Below, piece after piece: positions 1-10,575 of a DNA stretch of 64,000 nt. Each line of letters opens with the position of its first letter. Within the stretch, counting starts at the first letter, position 1. Under the pieces are notes generated by a model that made no database searches, was not told the origin of the DNA, and was given only the letters and a program-made list of their open reading frames with translations. This stretch comes from Rodentibacter myodis (GTDB taxonomy: Bacteria > Pseudomonadota > Gammaproteobacteria > Enterobacterales > Pasteurellaceae): positions 1 through 64,000 of the forward strand of contig NZ_MLHQ01000025.1 of assembly GCF_001999305.1 (NCBI RefSeq). Direction: 5' to 3'. The position numbers and the translations under genes are program-made.

Positions 1-577
1 GTGGGTTTTCGTGAGGGAGTGTAATCACCAAACTGCCAAAATAGTTTGGTCTAATCCACGGGGTGAAAAAATCCGGATTTAAAAAATTGAGTAACTGTTC
101 TCTATCCCGCTGCACGGATTTTGGATAGTGCATAATATACAACTGTCCCCACGACCAAAAATAGACCAAACGACGTTTGGCATCAAACCGCATCGGACGC
201 CATTTGGGGGAAGCCACCATAAAGAACCAGAATAGCGGAAAAAGGATAAAGAACCAGCCCCAGTAGCGAGCCGACCAATGCATTTCAAACATTTCTTTTT
301 TAAATACTTCATAACCGTCATTTAAGTATTCACTTTTAATAAAATTCCAACTTTTTTCCAACCCCCAATCGACCGAAATCGCCCATTTCATATCGTTAAT
401 CATACTTTGAGTTGTAAAGTAGTCATAAATCAAAAATCCAACCGAGCATAAAAACCATACCCAAGAAAGGTCAGCCCGAATATGCCCGTCGTTATAACGG
501 CGTATTTCAATTACGCCATTGCCTAATTGCTTCACATTACGTGCAATCACATCAGGGGTATATTGAGAAATAGACAT
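1..577 (-). CDS. DUF6708-type membrane protein, copy A (3' end outside window), putative T6SS immunity protein
   Basis: The reading frame opens with ATG at 577 and stays open for 192 codons to the window edge, so the gene is partial. The N-terminus (MSISQYTPDVIARNV), a first membrane segment near residues 39-54 (WVWFLCSVGFLIYDYF) and a second near 105-125 (GWFFILFPLFWFFMVA) are shared almost exactly with the two paralogues at 979-1836 and 1971-2825. The stretch between them differs from both (WGLEKSWNFIKSEYLNDG). Basic residues flank the outer ends of both membrane segments, so this loop is predicted to be periplasmic. The start codon directly follows the TAA of an orphan effector tail. The DUF6708 assignment is from memory of the family; the immunity role is inferred from position behind a T6SS effector. 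Confidence 0.75.
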   Translation of the reverse strand, partial: MSISQYTPDVIARNVKQLGNGVIEIRRYNDGHIRADLSWVWFLCSVGFLIYDYFTTQSMINDMKWAISVDWGLEKSWNFIKSEYLNDGYEVFKKEMFEMHWSARYWGWFFILFPLFWFFMVASPKWRPMRFDAKRRLVYFWSWGQLYIMHYPKSVQRDREQLLNFLNPDFFTPWIRPNYFGSLVITLPHENP

Positions 578-928
578 TTATTTTACTCCTGTGTAGGTTA
601 TTTCACTTTCAAAATAATCGGCACTTAACTTGCGCCAAAACGTTGAAATATCTTCGCCCAGTTTCGGGTGTTTGAGTGTTACCGTTAATGTGTTCATCGC
701 ATTTTTTCCTTTTATCTCTCGAAGATAGTGATAATTTCGCAGACTACGAATTTCTGACAGATCAATTAAGATTTTGCCTTCGTGCAAAAATTGTTTACGA
801 ACATTATTTGTCGGAATAGGTATCGGCATTGGTATAGTGCTTCCCATAGCGAATAGGTGGTGAGGCGTATAGTCGGTTATTGTGATTTCAATTGCCAGTT
901 TATCTACACAAAACTTCTTCAAAAACAA
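578..928 (-). pseudogene. Orphan C-terminal fragment of a T6SS effector
   Basis: About 110 codons ending in TAA match the last ~110 residues of the 932-residue effector at 2826-5624. Shared stretches include PIPTNNVRKQFL and HPKLGEDISTFWRKLSADYF, and the last residues ESEITYTGVK are identical. Homology starts near the codons for VDKL (about 907) and stops abruptly just inside a USS-pair hairpin. The only upstream start is a GTG inside the USS itself, and there is no convincing ribosome binding site, so this is a displaced tail rather than a working gene. It abuts the ATG of DUF6708 copy A, exactly as the intact effector abuts copy C. Confidence 0.8.
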
Positions 929-962
929 CCGCACTTTAAACTTGTTTTCTTTAAAGTGCGGT
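928..962 (-). terminator. Inverted USS pair behind DUF6708 copy B
   Basis: ACCGCACTTTAA at 928-939 pairs with TTAAAGTGCGGT at 951-962 around an 11-nt T-rich loop. It lies 16 bp beyond the stop codon of copy B and should act as its terminator as well as an uptake sequence. Confidence 0.65.
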
Positions 963-978
963 CAATATTTGGGGTGTT

Positions 979-1836
979 TTATGCGTTTTTATCCAACCAC
1001 GCCTGAATGCGGGCTTCGGTTTTCTTTTCGTTATAGCCGATTTGAGGAAATAGGCTGAATTGATAGAACCAATTAAAATAATCACTCGCAATACGTTTTT
1101 CTTTTTTGAAAAATTGACCGTATTCTTCATCAGGATTTTCGCTGCCGAGATAATCCAAAATAAAGCTTAAAAGGGCGTGATTTTGGTTTTCACAGGCAGG
1201 GCGGTAAATGCCCAAAGGCACGCGGCGGGTGCGTTTTTTCTGTGGGTTTTCGTGAGGGAGGGTAATCACCAAACTGCCAAAATAGTTTGGTCTAATCCAC
1301 GGGGTGAAAAAATCCGGATTTAAAAAATTAAGTAACTGTTCTCTATCCCGCTGCACGGATTTTGGATAGTGCATAATATACAACTGTCCCCACGACCAAA
1401 AATAGACCAAACGACGTTTGGCATCAAACCGCATAGGGCGCCATTTTGGCGAAGCCACCATAAAGAACCAGAATAGCGGAAAAAGGATAAAGAACCAGCC
1501 CCAGTAGCGAGCCGACCAATGCATTTCAAGCATTTCTGCTTTAAATTCATCATAATAACCTTGGGGGGGGGCTTTATCATACCAAGAAAAAGAAAGGTGC
1601 TGTTTCCAAGTGTCTGCTATTCCCCAATCAACAGAAATAGCCCATTGAATATCTCTAAACATGGTTTGAGTTGTAAAGTAGTCATAAATCAAAAATCCAA
1701 ATGAGCATAAAAACCATACCCATGACAAATCCGCACGAATATGTCCGTCATTATAGCGGCGTATTTCAATTACGCCGTTGCCTAATTGCTTCACATTGCG
1801 TGCAATCACATCAGGAGTATATTGAGAAATAGACAT
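979..1836 (-). CDS. DUF6708-type membrane protein, copy B, putative T6SS immunity protein
   Basis: Complete 285-residue paralogue. The N-terminal ~55 residues and everything after about residue 105 are nearly identical to copy C (1971-2825), including SPKWRPMRFDAKRRLVYFW and the tail EARIQAWLDKNA. The stretch between the two membrane segments diverges (WGIADTWKQHLSFSWYDK). A run of nine C on the coding strand (G9 at 1563-1571) encodes the Ala-Pro-Pro of this loop; the present length keeps the frame open. Adding or losing one base would truncate the protein before its second membrane segment. Directly upstream is a 24-codon effector-tail scrap. The immunity role is inferred from context. Confidence 0.75.
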   Translation of the reverse strand: MSISQYTPDVIARNVKQLGNGVIEIRRYNDGHIRADLSWVWFLCSFGFLIYDYFTTQTMFRDIQWAISVDWGIADTWKQHLSFSWYDKAPPQGYYDEFKAEMLEMHWSARYWGWFFILFPLFWFFMVASPKWRPMRFDAKRRLVYFWSWGQLYIMHYPKSVQRDREQLLNFLNPDFFTPWIRPNYFGSLVITLPHENPQKKRTRRVPLGIYRPACENQNHALLSFILDYLGSENPDEEYGQFFKKEKRIASDYFNWFYQFSLFPQIGYNEKKTEARIQAWLDKNA

Positions 1837-1911
1837 TTATTTTACTCCTGTGTAGGTTATTCCACTTTCAAAATAATCCGCTTTCACTTTCTCCACCAAG
1901 TCGAAACTTAT
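1837..1911 (-). pseudogene. Second, shorter effector-tail remnant
   Basis: Reading back from the TAA at 1837-1839, about 24 codons end in KADYFESGITYTGVK, the same ending as the main effector (SADYFESEITYTGVK). The residues just before (FDLVEKVK) differ from the main effector and from the 578-928 fragment, so this scrap comes from a different effector allele. The frame is not open further upstream. It sits between the USS-pair terminator of copy C and the ATG of copy B. Confidence 0.6.
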
Positions 1912-1920
1912 TCAAAAACA

Positions 1921-1955
1921 ACCGCACTTTAAACTTGTTTCCTCTAAAGTGCGGT
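1921..1955 (-). terminator. Inverted USS pair behind DUF6708 copy C
   Basis: ACCGCACTTTA at 1921-1931 pairs with TAAAGTGCGGT at 1945-1955. Same arrangement and spacing as the hairpin at 928-962, showing that the duplicated unit includes the terminator. Confidence 0.65.
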
Positions 1956-1970
1956 CAATATTTGGGTGTT

Positions 1971-2825
1971 TTATGCATTTTTATCCAACCACGCTTGAAT
2001 GCGGGCTTCGGTTTTCTTTTCGTTATAGCCGATTTGAGGAAAAAGGCTGAATTGATAGAACCAATTAAAATAATCACTCGCTATGCGTTTTTCTTTTTTG
2101 AAAAATTGACCGTATTCTTCATCTGGGTTTTCGCTGCCGAGATAATCCAAAATAAAGCTTAAAAGGGCGTGATTTTGGTTTTCACAGGCAGGGCGATAAA
2201 TGCCCAAAGGCACACGGCAGGTGCGTTTTTTCTGTGGGTTTTCGTGAGGGACTGTAATCACCAAACTGCCAAAATAGTTTGGTCTAATCCACGGGGTGAA
2301 AAAATCCGGGTTTAAAAAGTTAAGTAACTGTTCTCTATCCCGCTGGACGGATTTTGGATAGTGCATAATATAAAGCTGCCCCCACGACCAAAAATAGACT
2401 AAACGGCGTTTGGCATCAAATCGCATCGGGCGCCATTTTGGCGAAGTCACCATAAAGAACCAAAACAACGGAAAAAGAATGAAGAACCAGCCCCAGTAGA
2501 AACTTGCCCCATGCATATTTATCATTTCTACTTTAAAATTTTCGTATGTTCCTGGAATAAAGGATTTATCTGGAGCCATTCGGGCATAAAATTCCCAAGT
2601 TTCTTCTACCCCCCAATCAACTGAAATAGCCCATTTCATATCATTAATCATACTTTGGCTCGTAAAATAATCATAAATCAAAAATCCAACCGAACATAAA
2701 AACCATACCCAAGAAAGGTCAGCCCGAATATGCCCGTCGTTATAACGGCGTATTTCAATTACGCCGTTGCCTAATTGCTTCACATTACGTGCAATCACAT
2801 CAGGGGTATATTGAGAAATAGACAT
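1971..2825 (-). CDS. DUF6708-type membrane protein, copy C, putative cognate immunity protein
   Basis: A 284-residue protein whose ATG immediately follows the TAA of the effector gene (TAA-ATG, no gap), so the two are co-transcribed and probably translationally coupled. Two membrane segments near residues 39-54 and 108-126 enclose a ~50-residue loop; the residues at about 73-103 (ending ...FKVEMINMHGASF) are specific to this copy. The remaining ~180 residues after TM2 are predicted cytoplasmic and almost identical to copy B. Being directly behind the intact effector, it is the best candidate for that effector's own immunity protein. No enzymatic motif is visible. Confidence 0.75.
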   Translation of the reverse strand: MSISQYTPDVIARNVKQLGNGVIEIRRYNDGHIRADLSWVWFLCSVGFLIYDYFTSQSMINDMKWAISVDWGVEETWEFYARMAPDKSFIPGTYENFKVEMINMHGASFYWGWFFILFPLFWFFMVTSPKWRPMRFDAKRRLVYFWSWGQLYIMHYPKSVQRDREQLLNFLNPDFFTPWIRPNYFGSLVITVPHENPQKKRTCRVPLGIYRPACENQNHALLSFILDYLGSENPDEEYGQFFKKEKRIASDYFNWFYQFSLFPQIGYNEKKTEARIQAWLDKNA

Positions 2826-5624
2826 TTATTTTACTCCTGTGTAGGTTATTTCACTTTCAAAATAATCGGCACTTAACTTGCGCCAAAACGTTGAAATATC
2901 TTCGCCCAGTTTCGGGTGTTTGATTTTTACCGTTAATGTGTTCATCGCATTTTCTCCTTTTATCTCTCGAACGTAACGGTAGTTTCGCAAGCTGCTAATT
3001 TGTGTCATATCAATTAGAATTTCACCCTCACGCAAAAATTGTTTACGAACATTATTTGTCGGAATGGGCATCGGCGTTGGTATAGTATTTCCCATCGTGG
3101 ATAAGAAGTGAGACGTATAATCCATTATGCTGATTTCAACCGTCAATTTATCTACACTGCTTTTATCATTAAATGCCGGACAATACACTTTTAGCTGATA
3201 TTGATTTGCTAAGATAGTATCAATTGAAATTCCCCACACTAGGTTATAAAAACCTTCCATTTCTTTCTCAAAGAAAATTTTAATTTCTTTCACTTCACTA
3301 TCTTGTTCTAAAGATAATAGTCTTCCTGCTACTTCAAATCTTTTTAGTAATTCTAATCGCCTTTTCCCCCAATACTCCCCCGAGTTCCCCCAGAACCCCG
3401 TCCGCACCCATTGTTCAAATTCATTGTCCGACACCATTGACACCAGCACCGCCCCTATCGCTAAAACAACCCCAACGCCTACAAAGAAACCGGTATACGC
3501 AAAAGTGGAAAGAAAGAAACTAACTTCCGCTCCCCCTGCCATTATCGCCGAATGCTTCGCCGCCGTATCGCCGGTGCGTAACGCCTGCATGCCCTGTTGG
3601 TAGGCTATCACTACCCCTAATATATTGGCGAAACGCCCCACGTTTTTTAATGTGAGGTATTTGGAAAGCTGAAGCCCTCTACCGCTCACGCTTTCGATAC
3701 CTATCGGCTCTTGCAAACCGGTTAACGCATAAATGTGCTTGATGAGGCTTTTATCCAAACGGGTATAAAGTTTTGTTATTGCTTCTTGACCAAAATGTTT
3801 GTTGCGCTCCATACTCGCCACTAAGGCGGCAAAGTCGTTAATCAACCGTGCCACAGGGTGAAGAAAGACACTGTTTGATGATTCTTCTTTATATTTTGTC
3901 CATTCTTTTAAGTTGACCAGTAATAAACCACCTGCAAAGAAGGTGCCCACAAGTTCGGTAAACTTAAACACTCGAAATGCCGGACTGTTTTCATTTTTCA
4001 CCACGACCTGTACATCCAAATGGATGGAATGGGATAATAATGTGCGGGAAGCTTTAGAGAGTTGTGCTTGATAATGTGCCGCCCCCAATTCGTGGAACAA
4101 TGCCTCGGCATTTTTTATCAGTGCTTTCATTTGTTGATTAATTATCTCCGCACCGGCATCTAAGGTTGCCACGTTTGATACGGATACCTTTTCCAGTTTT
4201 AGCCCCGTTGCCGCTAAAAATTGTTGATACGGAATGGCACTTTTGTGTTCTTCTTTCCATAACAACATTTGTGCGCCCATAATCGATTCAATCATCACAT
4301 CAAAACGTAATGCCTTTACAGTGTGTTTTTTCGCGCTCTCTCCGCCGAGTTGATTGATTTTACCGACTATCGTCAATAGATTGGTTAAGCTGTCGCCCCA
4401 CGGCTTGCCCATGATGAGGAGCTGTTGTTGGGTTTCCATCCCTTTCGGCATATCACCCAAATTGCCCATGGCATTGGCATAAAATGCCATAGCATAATCT
4501 GCAACGGAGGCGAGCTGTGTCCATTGTTTTTCGTTTTCTTTACATAAGTCGGTTAAAAACGCCATTTTCGTTCGCGGTGTACCATCGCCCGTTTGTTCAA
4601 GCAAGGCCGACTGCACTTTCGCCAGGTTTGCCATGGCTTGTTCATGAATCAGCGGGGATTTCTGCGCATATTCATTGATTTTTTCCCGCATGCCTTTATC
4701 CAGCGGATCCGAACTCATAAAGCGTTTAAACCTATTAGGATTGTGATATACCTTCTGTTCAATTTGTTTAATCGCTTTGGCGATCGTGACTGGATAGAGT
4801 ATTCGGGTAAATTCTTTTAAGTCGTTGGCAACTAATCGTTGGTGATAGGCGGCAATATCTTTAATATCACCAATCCGATCGAACAAGGCTACGACAACGG
4901 TTTTCTGTGCCGTACAATGTTCAAACACCTGATGGGTTTTATTGTAACCAATTCCCGTTGCCCGCCGATAGCTATCCGCCTTATCCCGTTCGGCATATTG
5001 TGGATTAAAATCCGCGACCTTGGTTGAAAGTTGTTCGCCCGAAAAGACAAAATCCCCACCAGACAGCACGATTTTTTGCATCACTGTCGCCCGTTTTTGA
5101 GCGTTGCGTTCCAATTCTTCAAACATTTCCGGCGCCCAGCGCGTTTCGCTGTAAGCACACTCTATGGCACTGACCTGTGGATGAACATAAGCATAAGGCA
5201 AAGATTTCGGTAGTTTTTTCCATTCTCCACGAGCCGTGCCATCCGCCCATACATACTGAATAAAACGGTAAGGTGCGATAACCGAACCGTTCAGTTCCGG
5301 TGCATTACTGTCCTCCCGATCGACCGTATATTCAAACACCAACCAACGTTTCTTCTCATCTGTCGCGCGTCCTACATGCTTGACGCGCGCCAGTATATAA
5401 AAATATCCCTGACGCAAACGACGCAAATCATAGTTTTTATCCCCAATACCCGTTGGCATGGGCGGCACATTGCTCCTTTCTGCCGCTTGATTTAAAGCTT
5501 CCGCCGTCAAGCTAAAACGCACCGGTAAAATCGGGATTTCAGGTAATTGACAGGCTAACGGCTCTCCAAGTGTTCGACTATTTGGGTCTAATCGACCGTC
5601 TGTATCAATGTTATCTGTTGGCAT
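2826..5624 (-). CDS. T6SS effector, VasX / BTH_I2691-like, putative membrane-active toxin
   Basis: 932 residues. The N-terminal ~200 residues resemble the VasX N-terminal region (PILPVRFSL near 31-39, LRRLRQGYFYIL near 68-78, then YRFIQYVWADG), which I recognise as typical of the BTH_I2691/VasX effector family. The middle is mostly helical. Hydrophobic segments lie near residues 556-572, 664-680 and 694-732, the last long enough for two membrane passes, as in colicin-like pore formers. The final ~110 residues, from VDKL at about 824, form a module that is also found as an orphan scrap at 578-928. RBS AGGAATATT precedes the ATG. The adaptor gene lies 11 bp upstream and the putative immunity gene directly downstream. 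Pore formation is inferred. Confidence 0.8.
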   Translation of the reverse strand: MPTDNIDTDGRLDPNSRTLGEPLACQLPEIPILPVRFSLTAEALNQAAERSNVPPMPTGIGDKNYDLRRLRQGYFYILARVKHVGRATDEKKRWLVFEYTVDREDSNAPELNGSVIAPYRFIQYVWADGTARGEWKKLPKSLPYAYVHPQVSAIECAYSETRWAPEMFEELERNAQKRATVMQKIVLSGGDFVFSGEQLSTKVADFNPQYAERDKADSYRRATGIGYNKTHQVFEHCTAQKTVVVALFDRIGDIKDIAAYHQRLVANDLKEFTRILYPVTIAKAIKQIEQKVYHNPNRFKRFMSSDPLDKGMREKINEYAQKSPLIHEQAMANLAKVQSALLEQTGDGTPRTKMAFLTDLCKENEKQWTQLASVADYAMAFYANAMGNLGDMPKGMETQQQLLIMGKPWGDSLTNLLTIVGKINQLGGESAKKHTVKALRFDVMIESIMGAQMLLWKEEHKSAIPYQQFLAATGLKLEKVSVSNVATLDAGAEIINQQMKALIKNAEALFHELGAAHYQAQLSKASRTLLSHSIHLDVQVVVKNENSPAFRVFKFTELVGTFFAGGLLLVNLKEWTKYKEESSNSVFLHPVARLINDFAALVASMERNKHFGQEAITKLYTRLDKSLIKHIYALTGLQEPIGIESVSGRGLQLSKYLTLKNVGRFANILGVVIAYQQGMQALRTGDTAAKHSAIMAGGAEVSFFLSTFAYTGFFVGVGVVLAIGAVLVSMVSDNEFEQWVRTGFWGNSGEYWGKRRLELLKRFEVAGRLLSLEQDSEVKEIKIFFEKEMEGFYNLVWGISIDTILANQYQLKVYCPAFNDKSSVDKLTVEISIMDYTSHFLSTMGNTIPTPMPIPTNNVRKQFLREGEILIDMTQISSLRNYRYVREIKGENAMNTLTVKIKHPKLGEDISTFWRKLSADYFESEITYTGVK

Positions 5625-5635
5625 AATAAATATTC

Positions 5636-6976
5636 CTAATGTTGCGTAGATAGACGGGCTTTTTCATAAAGCAATTCACCAATTTCCGCTTCGCTGAGAT
5701 CACTGCCGTATTCTTTTTTAAGCTCATATTGATAATTTTTTAATTTCATCATATCGCCGGAAAGGTAACAAAGTGATTTCACTAAATTGATGATACTACC
5801 TTCCAGCTTAAAACCTAATTCAAGTGTGTTATGGAAATATTTCTCAATATCCGGCGCTAAAATTTTCCGTTCGGGAAATTCTGTCGTAATAATTTTTAAT
5901 AATTTATTTAAGAATTGTTCTTTTTCGATCTCTTCGAAACAGCTTTTCAGATAATCATCGTATGTAACCGCTACCGGCAATATTGTTTCAGGCAAATTTT
6001 CTAAACTAAAGATATAAAAACGGTTTTCTATTCTTGCCGCAAAACTTTCAATAATACTTTCTCCCTCTTTTACGCCAAAAAATGACGCCAATCTGGCAGG
6101 ATCATTCGCAATGTAATTTAAATAAGGAACCAACACTCTTGGATCATAAAAACGGAAGAAATACCACTTATCTGTCTCTTCTTGGTATAGATGAGTAAAT
6201 TTGCGTAAATGGTAATGCACCTCGTCAAAATTTCGTTTTGTACGGACAAAAATTGCCGGATTAATATCCCAACAACCAAACCAAATTTTTTCCGCTTGGG
6301 TAAATAATAGACGGGTAAAATCAGCGGTTTCTCTGTCGCTTACCGTCAACTGAGTTAAATAAGGTGCATTGGTATCCATCTGATTTTTTAATTCACCTTT
6401 ATATAGTGAATCCGTTCTTCCTTCACTTTCACAAAGCTGTGGCAAAATAAAAGATCTCACACCGTCAACAATAGCATAGTAGCGGTAAGTATCAGGGTTT
6501 GGGGTGAAATTTGGGTTATGCCAAAATAGTCCTTCTTGAGGGTTATCACGCGAATTTAAATCCGAAAAGAAGGGATGAAAAATCAGCGGTTCCGGCAAAT
6601 ACGGAGGCTGATGAGTATGGAGCTGAAAAATATCTGGTAAAGGAGAGATCGTTAAGGTTTCCTGTACCAAGTATGATCTTTGATCGCTATGAGTTTCGTG
6701 TTGCACAATCAGAAAACGCAATTCTTGCTTATCTAATTGTTGCGCTGCAGATAAAATATCCGCTTGATATCCATGCCGCTGAAACCAAGTTGTTGCAGGC
6801 AGAGGCGCCAGTTGACTGGTAAGTTTACATTGGTGCCGAGTTTTATAAGTTTCAATTTTTTGTTGAAAATTATCCCGACTTTCGGCAAAACCAATTAAGT
6901 GTCCGAAATAATGAATATTCGGGTTATCCAAATGAATAAGCTGATAATAACCAGCCCAAAGTTGTATTTCTGACAT
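5636..6976 (-). CDS. DUF4123 T6SS effector adaptor/chaperone
   Basis: 446 residues. The segment at about 167-290 carries the DUF4123 pattern: YAIVDGVRSF, a central stretch with IWFGCWDINP, then WYFFRFYDPRVLVPYL. DUF4123 proteins (Tec/TAP) load a cognate effector onto VgrG. Here the domain is preceded by ~160 residues of unassigned sequence and followed by a ~150-residue helical tail. It is the first gene of a minus-strand operon, with its stop only 11 bp before the effector ATG, the usual chaperone-effector order. No vgrG lies upstream; the next gene is pyrG on the other strand. Confidence 0.85.
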   Translation of the reverse strand: MSEIQLWAGYYQLIHLDNPNIHYFGHLIGFAESRDNFQQKIETYKTRHQCKLTSQLAPLPATTWFQRHGYQADILSAAQQLDKQELRFLIVQHETHSDQRSYLVQETLTISPLPDIFQLHTHQPPYLPEPLIFHPFFSDLNSRDNPQEGLFWHNPNFTPNPDTYRYYAIVDGVRSFILPQLCESEGRTDSLYKGELKNQMDTNAPYLTQLTVSDRETADFTRLLFTQAEKIWFGCWDINPAIFVRTKRNFDEVHYHLRKFTHLYQEETDKWYFFRFYDPRVLVPYLNYIANDPARLASFFGVKEGESIIESFAARIENRFYIFSLENLPETILPVAVTYDDYLKSCFEEIEKEQFLNKLLKIITTEFPERKILAPDIEKYFHNTLELGFKLEGSIINLVKSLCYLSGDMMKLKNYQYELKKEYGSDLSEAEIGELLYEKARLSTQH

Positions 6977-8997
<2,021 letters not shown>

Positions 8998-9017
8998 ATT
9001 TTCGGATTAATCAACCC

Positions 9018-9058
9018 AAAGTGCGGTTAAAAATCTTAATGAATTTTAACCGCACTTT
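9018..9058. terminator. Inverted USS pair, bidirectional terminator
   Basis: AAAGTGCGGTTAAAA (9018-9032) pairs over 15 bp with TTTTAACCGCACTTT (9044-9058). It lies between the convergent ends of pyrG and the ABC ATPase gene. Confidence 0.8.
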
Positions 9059-9081
9059 GCTTTGTATTGCTTGATTTTGGC

Positions 9082-9849
9082 TTAAATACAATAATCCAAA
9101 TCCACCGGCATTTTTGCCTGTAATAAAAATTGTTTTGTTCGTTCTTTTTGTGGACTACCGAAAAATTTTGCCGCACTGTTTTGTTCCACAATCTTCCCGT
9201 CTGCCATCAAAATTACCCTGTCCGCGACTTCTTTGGCAAAGTTTAATTCGTGAGTGACGATAATCATTGTCCAACCTTCTTTAGCAAGTAATTTGAGGGC
9301 TTGTAACACTTCTCCCACTAATTCCGGATCAAGGGCAGATGTGGGTTCATCCAATAAAATCAAATCAGGCTGCACCGCTAATGCACGGGCAATGCCAACA
9401 CGTTGTTGCTGACCGCCGGAAAGTTGGGAAGGATATAATTCCGCTTTATGTTTAAGCCCAACTTTGTCCAATAATGCGAGGGCTTTTTCACGGGCTTGAG
9501 CTTTCGGTTGTTTTTGAACCGTTACCATTCCTTCCATTACATTTTCAAGGGCGGTACGATGCGGAAATAAATGATATTGTTGAAATACCATAGAAGAACG
9601 GCGGCGTAGTTTCAGCGTTTCCGCTTTGCTAATTTTCTTACCAAAATCAATGTTTAAACTACCGTCCATAAATTCCAACACGCCTTGTTCCGGGCGTTCT
9701 AACAAATTTAAACAACGTAAAAAGGTGGTTTTCCCCGAGCCGGAAGGGCCCAGAATTGCCACCACTTCCCCCTTATTGATCTCAAAATCGATCCCTTTCA
9801 GCACAGGATGACCGTTAAAACTTTTATGAATATTTGTCACTTTTAACAT
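9082..9849 (-). CDS. Polar amino-acid ABC transporter, ATP-binding protein
   Basis: 255 residues. Walker A GPSGSGKT at 34-41, signature LSGGQQQR at 143-150, Walker B LILLDE at 163-168 and switch His200. This is the energising subunit of a polar amino-acid importer of the GlnQ/ArtP/TcyN class. It is the third gene of the operon binding protein-permease-ATPase, 9 bp after the permease stop. The order corresponds to the H. influenzae cluster next to pyrG. The substrate cannot be fixed from this subunit; see the binding protein. Confidence 0.93.
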   Translation of the reverse strand: MLKVTNIHKSFNGHPVLKGIDFEINKGEVVAILGPSGSGKTTFLRCLNLLERPEQGVLEFMDGSLNIDFGKKISKAETLKLRRRSSMVFQQYHLFPHRTALENVMEGMVTVQKQPKAQAREKALALLDKVGLKHKAELYPSQLSGGQQQRVGIARALAVQPDLILLDEPTSALDPELVGEVLQALKLLAKEGWTMIIVTHELNFAKEVADRVILMADGKIVEQNSAAKFFGSPQKERTKQFLLQAKMPVDLDYCI

Positions 9850-9858
9850 AACCGTTCC

Positions 9859-10575
9859 TTATAAATGGCGGGAAAGACGTTTTTCCAAATGGATTTGTGC
9901 AAGCGAAAGGACAAAGCAGAACACCCAATAAATCAAGGCGGCTTCACTATAAATAAGAATAAATTCATAGTTTTCTGCCGTGATATTTTGTGCCACGCGA
10001 AACAGTTCCGCAATCCACACCAGTGAGGCAAGAGAGGTATCTTTTACCGTGCTGATAAAGGTGTTTGATAAAGAGGGGACGGAAATGCGTAATGCTTGTG
10101 GCATAATGGTGCGAATAAAGGCTTGGCGATAATTCATTCCAATGGCATAAGAGGCTTCCCACTGTCCTTTCGGAATGGCAAGAATGGCGGCACGCACGGT
10201 TTCTGCCGCATACGCCCCGATATTAATAGAAAAAGCAATAATCGCTGTTGGGAACGGATCGAGCGTAATTCCTACTTCCGGCAAGCCGTAGAAGATAATA
10301 AAAATCTGTACCAACATTGGCGTGCCACGAATAAGGGAAATATAGGCACGACAAATTATCTGCAAGATTTTTGTGGCAACACTTGGGGTGGGTAAGGTGC
10401 AGATCACCGCTACAATCACCGCAATCAATAAACCGCAAGAAAAAGAAATCACCGCAAGGGGAATTGTGTATAAAACAGCCGCTTCCAACATAGGCAAAAA
10501 CGAGCTGATCACATAATCAGCCCGTTCTACCGTCATAAATGGAAGGTTGGCTAATAAATTATTGAGTAATGTCAT
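9859..10575 (-). CDS. Polar amino-acid ABC transporter, permease (HisM/TcyL-like)
   Basis: About 238 residues, mostly hydrophobic, with the binding-protein-dependent permease (EAA) loop around [19 protein letters not shown] and [13 protein letters not shown] place the start at the ATG at 10575 ([13 protein letters not shown]); an in-frame TTG at 10581 would add two residues. Either start overlaps the 3' end of the binding-protein gene (stop at 10559), indicating translational coupling. It forms the inner-membrane channel with the ATPase downstream. Confidence 0.92.
   Translation of the reverse strand: MTLLNNLLANLPFMTVERADYVISSFLPMLEAAVLYTIPLAVISFSCGLLIAVIVAVICTLPTPSVATKILQIICRAYISLIRGTPMLVQIFIIFYGLPEVGITLDPFPTAIIAFSINIGAYAAETVRAAILAIPKGQWEASYAIGMNYRQAFIRTIMPQALRISVPSLSNTFISTVKDTSLASLVWIAELFRVAQNITAENYEFILIYSEAALIYWVFCFVLSLAQIHLEKRLSRHL

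Noticed and set aside
578-934. A 118-codon open frame read as an independent gene starting with GTG
   Set aside because: The GTG belongs to a USS and there is no ribosome binding site; the sequence is a copy of the effector C-terminus and is better described as a displaced fragment.
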